In this document: one piece after another, positions 1 through 8,355 of the stretch
Numbering within the stretch: the stretch's first letter is position 1
Layout: each line of letters begins with the position of its first letter
Assembly (NCBI GenBank): GCA_963807045.1
Contig: CAWDZL010000002.1
Location: 2,864,519 to 2,928,518, forward strand
DNA: 64,000 nt
Direction: 5' to 3'
Source: Actinotalea sp963807045
Lineage (GTDB): Bacteria; Actinomycetota; Actinomycetes; Actinomycetales; Cellulomonadaceae
The notes under the pieces: model-generated
Told to the model about the DNA's origin: nothing
The model's database searches: none
Seen by the model: only the letters and a program-made list of their open reading frames with translations
Translations under genes and position numbers: made by a program

Positions 1-315
1 ATGAGCGAGCTGCACGTGCAGTGGATGGACGAGCCGGGCCCGACGGATGTGTTGTCGTTCCCGATGGACGAGCTGCGCCCTGGGTCGGAGACCGAGCCGA
101 CGCCGGCGGGTCTGCTCGGCGACGTCGTGCTGTGCCCCGAGGTCGCCGCCGAGCAGGCGCGGCGCGCGGGCCACTCCACGGCCGAGGAGCTTCTGCTGCT
201 CACGACGCACGGGATCTTGCACCTGCTCGGCTTCGACCACGCCGAGCCGGACGAGGAGAAGGAGATGTTCGCCCTCCAGCGACGGCTCCTCCTCACCTTC
301 CTCGCCGAGCGATGA
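1..315 (+). CDS. ybeY: Endoribonuclease YbeY, 3' part
   Basis: Metal-dependent endoribonuclease needed for 16S rRNA 3' maturation and late 30S quality control, in the cytoplasm. The diagnostic zinc motif H-x3-H-x5-H is present (HGILHLLGFDH, His70, His74, His80 of the visible part), preceded by the family segment TDVLSFPMDE. Only 104 codons are visible where the family has about 150, so the window opens inside the gene and the Met at base 1 is internal. The stop overlaps the ATG of the next gene (ATGA), so the two are translationally coupled. Family assignment is firm. Confidence 0.93.
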   Translation: MSELHVQWMDEPGPTDVLSFPMDELRPGSETEPTPAGLLGDVVLCPEVAAEQARRAGHSTAEELLLLTTHGILHLLGFDHAEPDEEKEMFALQRRLLLTFLAER

Positions 316-1526
316 CCGGGGCGCCGGCCGGCTGGCTGGTCGCGGCCGCCGTCGTCGCGGTGCTGCTGGCCGCGCTCCTCAACGCGGGCGAGGCTGCGGT
401 CGCCCGGGCCGCGCTCCTGCCCGACGGCGCACCGGAGCGGCACCGTCGCCTCCTCGAGGACGCTGCCGGCACCGCGGCCGCCGCTGCCGCGCTCGCCGTC
501 GTCCTCCAGGCCGTCGCCGCCGTGTCCGTCACGGTGGCGCTCGCGGGCACGGGCCTGTCGTGGTGGCAGGTGCTGGTCGTGGCGCTGGTCGTCGCCGGGG
601 CCGCGGCGCTCGTCGTCGTGCGGGCCGTCCCGCGGACCGCCGGCGGCCGGTACCCGGTCGGGACGCTCGCGCTGACCGCGGGGCTGCTCGGAGTCGCGCG
701 GGCCGGGGCCAGGCCCCTGGGCCGGCTCGTCGGTGCGGCCCGCAGACCGCTCAGCGACGCCGAGCTGCGGGCCGTGATGGATCGCGCCAGCGAGTCCGAG
801 CTCATCGAGGACGACGAGCGCGAGATGTTCCGCTCGGTCCTCGAGCTCGGCGACACGATCACGCGCGCCGTCATGGTGCCGCGCACCGAGATGATCACCC
901 TCACGACCGGGACGCCGCTGCGGAAGGCCCTCGGCCTCTTCCTGAAGTCGGGCTACTCGCGCGTTCCGGTCGTCGGCGACTCGGTGGACGACGTCCTCGG
1001 CGTGCTGTACCTCAAGGACGTCGTGCGGCACGTGCACACGGTGGGGGAGAGCGACGCGACCGTCGACGCGCTCACCCGGCCGCCCGTGTTCGTCCCCGAG
1101 AGCAAGCCTGTCGACGACCTGCTGCGCCAGATGCAGGCGGGGGCGTCGCACATGGCGATGGTCGTCGACGAGTTCGGCGGCGTCGCCGGGCTCGTCACCA
1201 TCGAGGACGCGCTCGAGGAGATCGTCGGCGAGCTCACCGACGAGCACGACCGTGCCGCGCCCGAGATCGAGGACGTCGCAGGCGGCGTGTACCGGGTACC
1301 CTCACGGCTGCCGCTGGATGAGCTCGGCGAGCTGTTCGGCATCGAGATCGACGACGACGACGTGGACACGGCGGGCGGGCTGCTCGCGAAGGCCCTGGGC
1401 AAGGTCCCGCTGGCCGGCTCGAGCGCCGAGGCGCACGGGCTGCGGCTGACGGCGGACCGGGTCGAGGGCCGACGACGGCAGCTGGCCACGGTGCTCGTGG
1501 AACGCGCGGCGCAGGACGAGGAGTAG
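312..1526 (+). CDS. CorC/HlyC-type CBS-pair membrane protein
   Basis: Membrane protein of the hemolysin-C/CorC group (404 aa), linked in the family to magnesium or cobalt efflux. The first ~110 residues are hydrophobic, with helices at about 7-30 and 55-100. A CBS pair follows, starting near MVPRTEMITL (residue ~188) and PPVFVPES (~256). A CorC/HlyC C-terminal domain starts near YRVPSRLPLDELGELFGIEI (~326). The start ATG overlaps the ybeY stop and the gene ends 3 bases before era, so ybeY-corC-era is one operon, a common actinobacterial order. Substrate is not visible from sequence. Confidence 0.88.
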   Translation: MTGAPAGWLVAAAVVAVLLAALLNAGEAAVARAALLPDGAPERHRRLLEDAAGTAAAAAALAVVLQAVAAVSVTVALAGTGLSWWQVLVVALVVAGAAALVVVRAVPRTAGGRYPVGTLALTAGLLGVARAGARPLGRLVGAARRPLSDAELRAVMDRASESELIEDDEREMFRSVLELGDTITRAVMVPRTEMITLTTGTPLRKALGLFLKSGYSRVPVVGDSVDDVLGVLYLKDVVRHVHTVGESDATVDALTRPPVFVPESKPVDDLLRQMQAGASHMAMVVDEFGGVAGLVTIEDALEEIVGELTDEHDRAAPEIEDVAGGVYRVPSRLPLDELGELFGIEIDDDDVDTAGGLLAKALGKVPLAGSSAEAHGLRLTADRVEGRRRQLATVLVERAAQDEE

Positions 1527-1529
1527 ATC

Positions 1530-2456
1530 GTGACCGAGAGACCGCCGGGCTTCCGCTCCGGGTTCGCGTGCGTCGTGGGCCGGCCGAACGCAGGCAAGTC
1601 CACGCTGACGAACGCCCTGGTGGGGCAGAAGGTCGCCATCACCTCGGGTCGGCCGCAGACCACGCGGCACGTCATCCGCGGGATCGTGCACCGCCCCGAC
1701 GCCCAGCTCGTGCTCGTGGACACGCCCGGCCTGCACCGGCCCCGGACGCTGTTGGGCGAGCGGCTCAACGACCTCGTCCGCGGGACGCTCGCCGAGGTGG
1801 ACGTGGTCCTCTTCTGCGTGCCCGCCGACCAGCGGGTCGGTCCGGGTGACCGGTTCATCGCCGAGCAGCTCGCCCAGCTGCGGACGCCGGCCGGTGCGAC
1901 CCCGGTCGTCGTGGTCGCGACCAAGGCCGACCTGGTCGGCAAGGGCCGTCTCGCCGAGCACCTGATGGCCCTGGACGGCCTCGGCGAGTGGGCCGACATC
2001 GTGCCGGTCAGCGCCGTCGACGGCTACCAGGTGGACACCCTCGTCGAGGTCGTCCTGGGGCATCTCCCGGAGGGACCGGCGCTGTACCCGGACGGCGAGC
2101 TCACCGACGAGCCCGAGGCCGTCATGGTCGCCGAGCTCGTGCGCGAGGCCGCGCTCGAGGGCGTGCGGGACGAGCTGCCGCACTCGCTCGCCGTCGTGGT
2201 CGACGAGATCGTGCCGCGGGAGGGCCGGGACGCCGAGCACCCCCTGCTCGACGTGCGCGTGAACCTCTTCGTCGAGCGGGACTCGCAGAAGGCGATCGTC
2301 ATCGGACGCGGCGGTTCGCGGCTGCGCGACGTCGGCACCCAGGCGAGGCGGGGCATCGAGGCGCTCCTGGGCTCGCCGGTGCACCTCGACCTCCACGTCA
2401 AGGTCGCCAAGGACTGGCAGCGCGACCCTCAGCAGCTGCGCCGCCTCGGCTTCTGA
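1530..2456 (+). CDS. era: GTPase Era
   Basis: Ribosome-assembly GTPase that binds the 3' end of 16S rRNA. Visible motifs: G1 GRPNAGKST (residues ~14-22), G3 DTPG (~66), G4 TKAD (~131), and a C-terminal KH domain with VNLFVERDSQKAIVIGRGG near residue 245. Length (308 aa) is normal for the family. The start is a GTG three bases after the corC stop; no other start fits the spacing. Together with YbeY this makes a 16S maturation operon. Confidence 0.96.
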   Translation: MTERPPGFRSGFACVVGRPNAGKSTLTNALVGQKVAITSGRPQTTRHVIRGIVHRPDAQLVLVDTPGLHRPRTLLGERLNDLVRGTLAEVDVVLFCVPADQRVGPGDRFIAEQLAQLRTPAGATPVVVVATKADLVGKGRLAEHLMALDGLGEWADIVPVSAVDGYQVDTLVEVVLGHLPEGPALYPDGELTDEPEAVMVAELVREAALEGVRDELPHSLAVVVDEIVPREGRDAEHPLLDVRVNLFVERDSQKAIVIGRGGSRLRDVGTQARRGIEALLGSPVHLDLHVKVAKDWQRDPQQLRRLGF

Positions 2457-2508
2457 GCTGCCCAGCCAGCCGCGCCGCTGACCTGCGGGGCGGTTCAGCG
2501 CCGGTCGA

Positions 2509-2514
2509 TAGACT
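2509..2514 (+). promoter_or_regulatory. Leaderless -10 box (TAGACT)
   Basis: TAGACT ends 7 bases before the GTG at 2521, the spacing expected if transcription starts at or next to the start codon. The same arrangement recurs before many genes here. No clear -35 is seen. Confidence 0.5.
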
Positions 2515-2520
2515 CCCCGC

Positions 2521-4014
2521 GTGCGCTACCGCATCGCCGTCACCAGTGCCGTGGCGGTGCTGGGGCTCGGTGTGATCGGCGTCGTCTCCGGCCCGGGCTG
2601 GAACCCGGTCCCGATGGCGGAGTCCATCACCGTGCAGGCGGACGACACGGCGGTCGGGCGCTCCAGCGGCACCGACCCGATCGGCACGTACGACGTCGCG
2701 TCGTCGGTGGTGACCGTCGAGCTGACCGGCGCGACCGTCGAGGCGCGGATCCTCGAACCGATCGGGGCGGAGGGCCCGCGCCCCGGGGTGGTCTTCGTGC
2801 ACGGGGCGGGGACCGGCAAGTACGACATCGCCTTCGTCGAGCAGGCGCGAGCGATGGCGAGCGCCGGGATCGTGACGATGGTGCCGAACAAGCGCCTCGA
2901 CACCTACACGACGCGGTCGCGCGACTACGTCGCGATGGCCAACGACTACCTGCGCAGCGTCGACCTTCTGCGTGGGCTGCCCGGCGTCGACCCGGACCGT
3001 GTGGGGGTCTACGGGGAGAGCGAGGGCGCCTGGATCGTGCCCGTCATGGCCGCCGACAACCCGGCGGTCGCCTTCACGATCCTGGTGGCGGCACCGGTCG
3101 TGCCACCCCGGCAGCAGGCGGCCTTCGCGTGCGACTCCTACCTGCGCGCAACGGGCGTGCCCGTCGAGGTGCTGCGCGCCATCCCGCGGATCGTCGGGAT
3201 GGAGTTCCCGGGCGGCGGCTTCGCGTACATCGACTTCGACGCACAGGCCTTCCAGCGGCGCATGCGGCAGCCGATGTTCATCGCCTACGGCACCGGTGAC
3301 GCCGCGATGCCCACGGTGCAGGGCGCGCAGCGCCTGATCGACGACCTGGCGATCGCCGGCAACGACGACTGGACGCTGCGGTACTACGCGGGTGCGAACC
3401 ACGGTCTGAAGATCGGCGAGGTGCTGGCACCGGGCTTCGCACGTGACCTGTCCGCCTGGGTGCTCGGTCTGCCGGAGACGGCCCATGCCGAACCGCGGAT
3501 CGCCGGCGACCAGCCCTACCAGCGGTTCCGGGCGGGCCCCGTGGAGCGGCCGCGGTGGTTCGCGGAGGGCAGCCTGCTCTTCGCGGGCCTCGGCGCGGGC
3601 TTCGCGGCCCTGCTCGTGGGCCCGATCATCGCCGGGGTCCGTCGCCTGCGGGGTCGGCGGGAGCGGGTGCTGGCCTCGGGTGTGCGCGCTCCGCTCGTGA
3701 CGATGGTCGCCGGCTCCGCTGTGTCCCTCATCGGCCTGGCCGCGTACCTGCTCGTCGTGGCGAACCTGGCGCAGAACTACCGCACGAGCACCGCGATCGT
3801 GCAGGGCGGCTGGTTCGCCGTGCGGGCCGTGGCGATCTCTGCGGTCGTCGCGGGGGTCGTGCTGATGTACCGGATCCTCGACGGCCGACGCCGCAGGGTG
3901 CAGGCCGCCGCGCGCTCGGCGGCCGGCGCCTGGACGCTGGTGACCGCGGGGGGCGGCGCCGCAGCGCTGATCCTCGTGCTCGCGTACTTCGCAGTCTTCC
4001 CGACGCTCGGCTGA
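2521..4014 (+). CDS. Alpha/beta hydrolase with C-terminal membrane domain
   Basis: A 497-aa protein with an N-terminal hydrophobic signal or anchor (residues 5-25), then a dienelactone-hydrolase-like alpha/beta hydrolase. Visible elements are the oxyanion segment FVHGAGTGKYD (~92-102), nucleophile elbow GVYGESEGAW (~162-171), acid region YGTGDAAMP (~258) and catalytic-His region AGANHGLKIG (~290). The last ~150 residues hold about four transmembrane helices, an unusual addition. The enzyme domain is probably extracytoplasmic. Substrate unknown. The GTG start is supported by the -10 box immediately upstream and by the signal-like N terminus. Confidence 0.78.
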   Translation: MRYRIAVTSAVAVLGLGVIGVVSGPGWNPVPMAESITVQADDTAVGRSSGTDPIGTYDVASSVVTVELTGATVEARILEPIGAEGPRPGVVFVHGAGTGKYDIAFVEQARAMASAGIVTMVPNKRLDTYTTRSRDYVAMANDYLRSVDLLRGLPGVDPDRVGVYGESEGAWIVPVMAADNPAVAFTILVAAPVVPPRQQAAFACDSYLRATGVPVEVLRAIPRIVGMEFPGGGFAYIDFDAQAFQRRMRQPMFIAYGTGDAAMPTVQGAQRLIDDLAIAGNDDWTLRYYAGANHGLKIGEVLAPGFARDLSAWVLGLPETAHAEPRIAGDQPYQRFRAGPVERPRWFAEGSLLFAGLGAGFAALLVGPIIAGVRRLRGRRERVLASGVRAPLVTMVAGSAVSLIGLAAYLLVVANLAQNYRTSTAIVQGGWFAVRAVAISAVVAGVVLMYRILDGRRRRVQAAARSAAGAWTLVTAGGGAAALILVLAYFAVFPTLG

Positions 4015-4153
4015 CCGGCTGGTGACCGGCCGGCGACCGGCTGGCGAAACGGGGCGCGTGGGGGGCATACCCAGGCTCACGCCGGTGGTCCCGACGGCGA
4101 TACCGTTCGCCTGTGCGTCCGGCTGCTCGGCAGCCCACGCCGCCCAGCACACC

Positions 4154-4176
4154 ACCCCGCCGCGTCTGGGCGGGGT
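4154..4176 (+). terminator. GC hairpin upstream of the LRV-like gene
   Basis: Perfect 8-bp stem ACCCCGCC/GGCGGGGT with a 7-base loop, ending just before the AGGAGG ribosome-binding site of the gene at 4193. It could terminate the hydrolase transcript or act as an mRNA structure next to the RBS. There is no U-run beyond TTT. Confidence 0.45.
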
Positions 4177-4192
4177 TTAGGAGGGACACCCC

Positions 4193-5408
4193 ATGACTCA
4201 GCCGGAGAACTTCACCGCCGCTCAGGCGTCGGACCCCGCGACACCTGGCCAGGTGCTCGCCGACATCGCCGCGCTACGCCCGGACCTCCGGGTCGCGGTG
4301 GCGAGCAACCCCAGCACGTACCCCGGCCTCATCGACTGGCTCAAGGGCCTCGGTGAGCCGGCCGTCGACGCCGCGATCGCCGCGCGGTCGACCGTCCAGC
4401 CGACGCAGCAGATGCCGGTTCTCCCGCCGGCCGCGCCGCCCGGCGTGCAGGTGCCGCCTGCGCCCGCCTGGGCACAGGGGGCCACGCAGGTCCCGCCGCA
4501 GGCACCCTACGGGGCACCCGCTCCCGTGCCGCCGGGTGGTCTTCCCCCGCAGGGGATGCCGCCGCAGGGCATGCCCCCGCAGGGGACGCCCCACCCGGGC
4601 ATGCCGCCGCAGGGCATGGCGCCTGCAGGAGGCCTGCAGTACGGCCAGCCGCCGAAGAAGTCGAACACCGGGCTCGTCATCGTCCTGGTGATCCTCGGCG
4701 TGCTCGTGCTCCTCGGCGTCGGGGGCTTCTTCCTCGTCAAGGCGCTCGTCGACAAGGGCAACGAGGTCGTCGGGGACGTCACGGATCAGATCACCAGCTG
4801 GCCGACGGACGAGGCGACGGAAGGGACCGGCGCCCTGACGCCGCCTGGTGACGACCCGGAGGCTCGACGCCCTCTGGGTCGCGTGCGCGGCGGAGGACTG
4901 GCAGGCCTGCGACGACCTGTACGACGAGGCCACCCCGGGCACCGACTACTTCGAGTTCGCCGACACGTGCGGCGGCGCGTGGACGTCCGGGACGAGGACG
5001 TACTGCGTCGAGGCGATGGACCCGAGCAGCGACACGGACACCGACACTGACACCGACACCGACGCTGCCGACGTGTCCGCGGCCGACACGCTGTACTACG
5101 ACGCCCTGAAGGCGGCGTGCGGCGCGGAGGACTGGGACGCCTGCGAGGAGCTGTGGGACGAGTCGCCGATCGACTCGGAGTACGAGACGTTCGGCGACAC
5201 GTGCGGCGGTCGGATCGCGAGCGGTCACACCTGCATCACCGACCTCGGTGACGGCATCTACCCGCCGCGGCTCGCCTACGGCGACAGCCCGGGCCTGGAC
5301 GCGCTGCAGGACGCCTGCACGGCCGGTGACGCGGAGGCGTGCCAGTCGCTCTTCATGCACTCGCCCACGGAGTCGGAGTACGAGACGTTCGCGCAGTCCA
5401 AGCTCTGA
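4193..5408 (+). CDS. LRV-like N-domain, Pro-rich linker, TM and Cys-repeat ectodomain (frameshifted)
   Basis: I do not know its function. Residues ~1-70 resemble the variant leucine-rich repeat domain common in Cellulomonas-type proteins (AxDPATPxQVLADIAALRPDLR, AVASNPSTYPGLIDWL). A Pro/Gln/Gly-rich linker with GMPPQG repeats follows, then one TM helix (~157-180). The ectodomain has three copies of a Cys repeat (LDALWVACAAEDWQACDDLY, YDALKAACGAEDWDACEELW, LDALQDACTAGDAEACQSLF), the first two ending in DTCGG. A TD dipeptide run separates copies one and two. The frame breaks near 4859, where one extra G in CCGGAGG must be skipped to join the halves; the span is 3n+1. Strong AGGAGG RBS. Confidence 0.72.
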
Positions 5409-5415
5409 ACGCGCA

Positions 5416-5451
5416 CCGGGGGCCCATGCCGTGAACGGCATGGGCCCCCGG
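5416..5451 (+). terminator. 15-bp perfect hairpin terminator
   Basis: Stem CCGGGGGCCCATGCC with its exact complement, loop GTGAAC, eight bases after the stop at 5406-5408. It lacks a U-tract, as is usual for high-GC actinobacteria. It separates the upstream gene from the leuA leader. Confidence 0.8.
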
Positions 5452-5464
5452 CGGTCTGCCGGGG

Positions 5465-5589
5465 TACAGTGACCGACATGTCTCCACGCGGACTCCTCCT
5501 TCGTCGCCGCGGCGAGGTCTGACGACCGGTCCCTCGTCGCGGTGGTCGGTGCGCCGGTCGGCCGACGAGACGACGAAGGGAACCTCCTG
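5465..5589 (+). promoter_or_regulatory. leuA promoter and attenuator leader
   Basis: A TACAGT -10 box (5465-5470) lies 7 bases before a 14-codon leader ORF. Downstream, the arms GACCGG / CCGGTC and CTCGTCG / CGACGAG can form competing hairpins before the leuA RBS (AAGGGA). This layout (leucine-codon leader, alternative stems, biosynthetic gene) is the known actinobacterial leuA attenuation arrangement. Which stem is terminator and which antiterminator is inferred, not tested. Confidence 0.65.
5478..5522 (+). CDS. leuA leader peptide MSPRGLLLRRRGEV
   Basis: Fourteen codons ending in TGA, with three consecutive leucine codons (CTC CTC CTT) followed by RRRGEV. Ribosome stalling at the leucine run when charged tRNA-Leu is scarce would set the fold of the downstream leader. 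The ORF is likely leaderless, since its ATG is 7 bases after a TACAGT box. Its position 67 bases upstream of leuA and the leucine run make the assignment strong although the ORF is tiny. Confidence 0.75.
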   Translation: MSPRGLLLRRRGEV

Positions 5590-7380
5590 ATGGACGCAGA
5601 GACCAGCACGACCGCGGCCCCACGGGCCGCTCGCACCCCGTACGACCTGCGCACGGCGCAGCTCGCCTCCCCTATGCCGGTGCGCAAGTACCGCCCATAC
5701 CACGAGCAGCTCGCCGTCGAGCTGTCTGACCGCACCTGGCCCGACCGCCGGATGAGCGCGGCGCCGCGGTGGTGCGCCGTCGACCTGAGGGACGGGAACC
5801 AGGCCCTCATCGAGCCGATGAACGCCGAGCGCAAGCTGCGGATGTTCGAGCTGCTCGTCGACATGGGCTACAAGGAGATCGAGGTCGGCTTCCCGTCGGC
5901 CTCGCAGACCGACTACGACTTCGTCCGGCTGCTCATCGAGTCCGGCCGCATCCCGGACGACGTCGTCATCCAGGTGCTGACCCAGTCACGCGAGCACCTG
6001 ATCGAGCGCACGTACGAGGCCATCGCCGGGGCGAAGCAGGCCATCGTGCACCTGTACAACTCGACGTCGATCCTGCAGCGCGAGGTGGTCTTCAAGGCCG
6101 ACAAGCCGCGGATCGTCGACATCGCACTGAGCGGCGCCTACCTGTGCCGCAAGTACGAGGAGCTGGTGCCCGGCACCGAGGTGCGCTACGAGTACTCGCC
6201 CGAGTCGTTCACCGGCACCGAGCTCGAGTTCGCTGCCGAGGTCTGCAACGCGGTGCTCGGCGTCCTCGAGCCGACGCCGGACCGGAAGGTGATCATCAAC
6301 CTGCCCGGCACCGTCGAGATGGCCACCCCGAACGTCTACGCCGACGCCATCGAGTGGATGTCGCGCAACCTGGACAACCGCGAGGACGTCGTCCTGTCGC
6401 TGCACCCGCACAACGACCGCGGGACCGCCGTCGCGGCGGCCGAGCTCGGCTTCCTGGCCGGCGCCGACCGCATCGAGGGATGCCTCTTCGGCAACGGTGA
6501 GCGCACGGGAAACGTCTGCCTGGTGACGCTCGGCATGAACCTGGCGAGCCAGGGGATCGACCCGCAGATCGACTTCACGGACATCGACCGGGTGCGTCGG
6601 ACGGTCGAGTACTGCACGCAGCTGCCCGTCCACGAGCGGCACCCGTATGGAGGCGACCTCGTCTTCACGGCGTTCTCGGGCTCGCACCAGGACGCCATCA
6701 AGAAGGGCTTCGAGGCCATGGAGGCCACGGCCGTGGCGTCGGGCGTGTCCGTGGACGACCTCGTCTGGGCCGTGCCGTACCTGCCCATCGATCCGCGCGA
6801 CGTGGGCCGCACCTACGAGGCCGTGATCCGCGTGAACTCGCAGTCCGGCAAGGGTGGCATGGCCTACCTGATGAAGGCCGAGCGTCACCTGGACCTGCCT
6901 CGACGGCTGCAGATCGAGTTCTCGCGCGTGGTCCAGCAGCAGACGGACGCGACGGGCGCCGAGGTGACCGCCGATGATCTCTGGCGCTTCTTCACGGACG
7001 AGTACCTGCCGGCGACGCCGGAGTCCGGCCTTCAGCCGTGGGGCCGGTTCGCGCTGCGCAGCAGCCAGCTGGTGTCGGGTGAGGAGGGGCCCGTGCGGCT
7101 CACCGCGGAGATGCTCGACGGCGGTGAGCAGGTGACCGTCATCGGTGAGGGCAACGGCCCCATCGCGGCTTTCGTCGCCGCACTGGCCGGACGCTCGCCG
7201 CGCATCGAGGTGCTCGACTATGCCGAGCACGCGCTCTCGACGGGTGAGGACGCGGTGGCCGCCGCCTACGTCGAGTGCATGGTCGGGGACGACGTCCTGT
7301 GGGGTGTCGGGCTCGACCCGTCGATCACGACGGCGTCCTTCAAGGCCATCATCTCGGCCGTCAACCGCGCGCTGCGCTGA
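5590..7380 (+). CDS. leuA: 2-isopropylmalate synthase
   Basis: First committed step of leucine synthesis: acetyl-CoA plus 2-oxoisovalerate gives 2-isopropylmalate. It is 596 aa, the long actinobacterial form. The catalytic HMGL-like barrel begins with WCAVDLRDGNQALIEPM (~58-74), and the metal-site motif LHPHNDRG is at ~271. The C-terminal LeuA dimerisation and leucine-feedback domain follows residue ~450. The ATG at 5590 is chosen over an upstream in-frame ATG because AAGGGA sits about 10 bases before it. Controlled by the leader just upstream. Confidence 0.96.
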   Translation: MDAETSTTAAPRAARTPYDLRTAQLASPMPVRKYRPYHEQLAVELSDRTWPDRRMSAAPRWCAVDLRDGNQALIEPMNAERKLRMFELLVDMGYKEIEVGFPSASQTDYDFVRLLIESGRIPDDVVIQVLTQSREHLIERTYEAIAGAKQAIVHLYNSTSILQREVVFKADKPRIVDIALSGAYLCRKYEELVPGTEVRYEYSPESFTGTELEFAAEVCNAVLGVLEPTPDRKVIINLPGTVEMATPNVYADAIEWMSRNLDNREDVVLSLHPHNDRGTAVAAAELGFLAGADRIEGCLFGNGERTGNVCLVTLGMNLASQGIDPQIDFTDIDRVRRTVEYCTQLPVHERHPYGGDLVFTAFSGSHQDAIKKGFEAMEATAVASGVSVDDLVWAVPYLPIDPRDVGRTYEAVIRVNSQSGKGGMAYLMKAERHLDLPRRLQIEFSRVVQQQTDATGAEVTADDLWRFFTDEYLPATPESGLQPWGRFALRSSQLVSGEEGPVRLTAEMLDGGEQVTVIGEGNGPIAAFVAALAGRSPRIEVLDYAEHALSTGEDAVAAAYVECMVGDDVLWGVGLDPSITTASFKAIISAVNRALR

Positions 7381-7414
7381 CGGCGTCGCGTCTGACGGCG
7401 TCGCGTCGGGGCGA

Positions 7415-7472
7415 CCCGTCCTTCGGGACGGGCATGCCTCGCGCGCATGTGATCCGGTCGCGAGGCATGCCC
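7415..7472 (+). terminator. Double hairpin terminator after leuA
   Basis: Two overlapping perfect hairpins. CCCGTCC-TTCG-GGACGGG (7415-7432) has a UUCG-type tetraloop. GGGCATGCCTCGCG pairs with CGCGAGGCATGCCC (7430-7443 with 7459-7472). They share three bases, so only one can be complete at a time. Confidence 0.75.
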
Positions 7473-7533
7473 GGAGTGTCCGTTCCGGGCGGTATTGTCG
7501 CTTCGTTCACTCCGTGCCCCGAAGGGACCCGCC

Positions 7534-8346
7534 GTGCCCGAGAACGTCCTCGAGATCGCCATCCCAGTGGCCATCGTCCTCGTCTCGCTCACGATCGTGG
7601 CCTTCACGCTCCGGGGCATTCGCGGCGTGACGCACGGGATCAAGAACGGGGTCCCGGGCTCCGCCGTGGTCCAGGGGATCGCCGAGACGGGCACGACGAT
7701 CAGCGCACCCGGGGTCGGGCCGGAAGCGCCGGTCTACCGGATCCAGCTGCAGGTGCTCCCGGGTGGCGGCACCCCCTACGTCGCGGAGATCCGGCAGGCC
7801 GTCCCGCGCATCCACGTGCCCTTCGTCCGGCCGGGGACGACCGTTCCGGTCGACGTCGACCCCCAGCGTCCCGAGCGCGTGCACATCGCGTTCGACCGTC
7901 TGGTGGCCGGGGGCGTCGGAGCCGGGGTGGCTGCCGGTGGCAGCGGGCTGACCGTGACCTTCGCCGAGAACCGCCCCGTCGATGGCCTGGGCGGCGTCCT
8001 GGCCGCCGTGCGCGACGGGTCCATGCCGACCCACCGGGGGAGCGCTGCCGAGCTGCTGCGTACCGGGACGCGTGGGACGGCCGAGATCACCAGTGCCATG
8101 CCGATCGGCAAGAAGACCCGCGATGTCTTCCCCGACGCGGCGCCGGACGTCGCGGATGACCCGCTGTGGATGCTCACCGTGACGGTGGACGTACCGGGCC
8201 AGCAGCAGTACCCGGCAGTCTTCGGCCACCGCGTGCCTCGGTCCCGCGTGGCCCAGGTCGCACCCGGTCTGCGGGTGCCCGTCGCCGTGAACCTCGCAGA
8301 CCGCAACAACCAGGTCGCCGTGGATTGGGACGCGCTGCCCGACTGA
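7534..8346 (+). CDS. Single-pass membrane protein of unknown function
   Basis: 270 aa and not recognised. One N-terminal TM helix (residues ~6-25), then a soluble region with two similar halves. Each half carries a PVYRIQLQV- or LWMLTVTVDV-like strand followed by RQAVPRIHVPFVRPGTTVPV or HRVPRSRVAQVAPGLRVPV and a VDVD/VAVNLADRN ending. This is a duplicated beta-rich module of the kind seen in DUF3592-like proteins. The GTG start at 7534 has GAAGGGA upstream. A TATTGT -10-like box lies near 7493. Confidence 0.6.
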   Translation: MPENVLEIAIPVAIVLVSLTIVAFTLRGIRGVTHGIKNGVPGSAVVQGIAETGTTISAPGVGPEAPVYRIQLQVLPGGGTPYVAEIRQAVPRIHVPFVRPGTTVPVDVDPQRPERVHIAFDRLVAGGVGAGVAAGGSGLTVTFAENRPVDGLGGVLAAVRDGSMPTHRGSAAELLRTGTRGTAEITSAMPIGKKTRDVFPDAAPDVADDPLWMLTVTVDVPGQQQYPAVFGHRVPRSRVAQVAPGLRVPVAVNLADRNNQVAVDWDALPD

Positions 8347-8355
8347 GGCCCGCCC

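Noticed and set aside
2398..4155. Long minus-strand open frame opposite the alpha/beta hydrolase
   Set aside because: Arg/His/Gly-rich shadow; the plus strand has signal, catalytic motifs and TM helices.
5030..5075. GACACC-type tandem repeat as a possible phase-variation tract
   Set aside because: The unit is six bases (Thr-Asp), so length changes keep frame. It reads as a flexible linker between Cys repeats.
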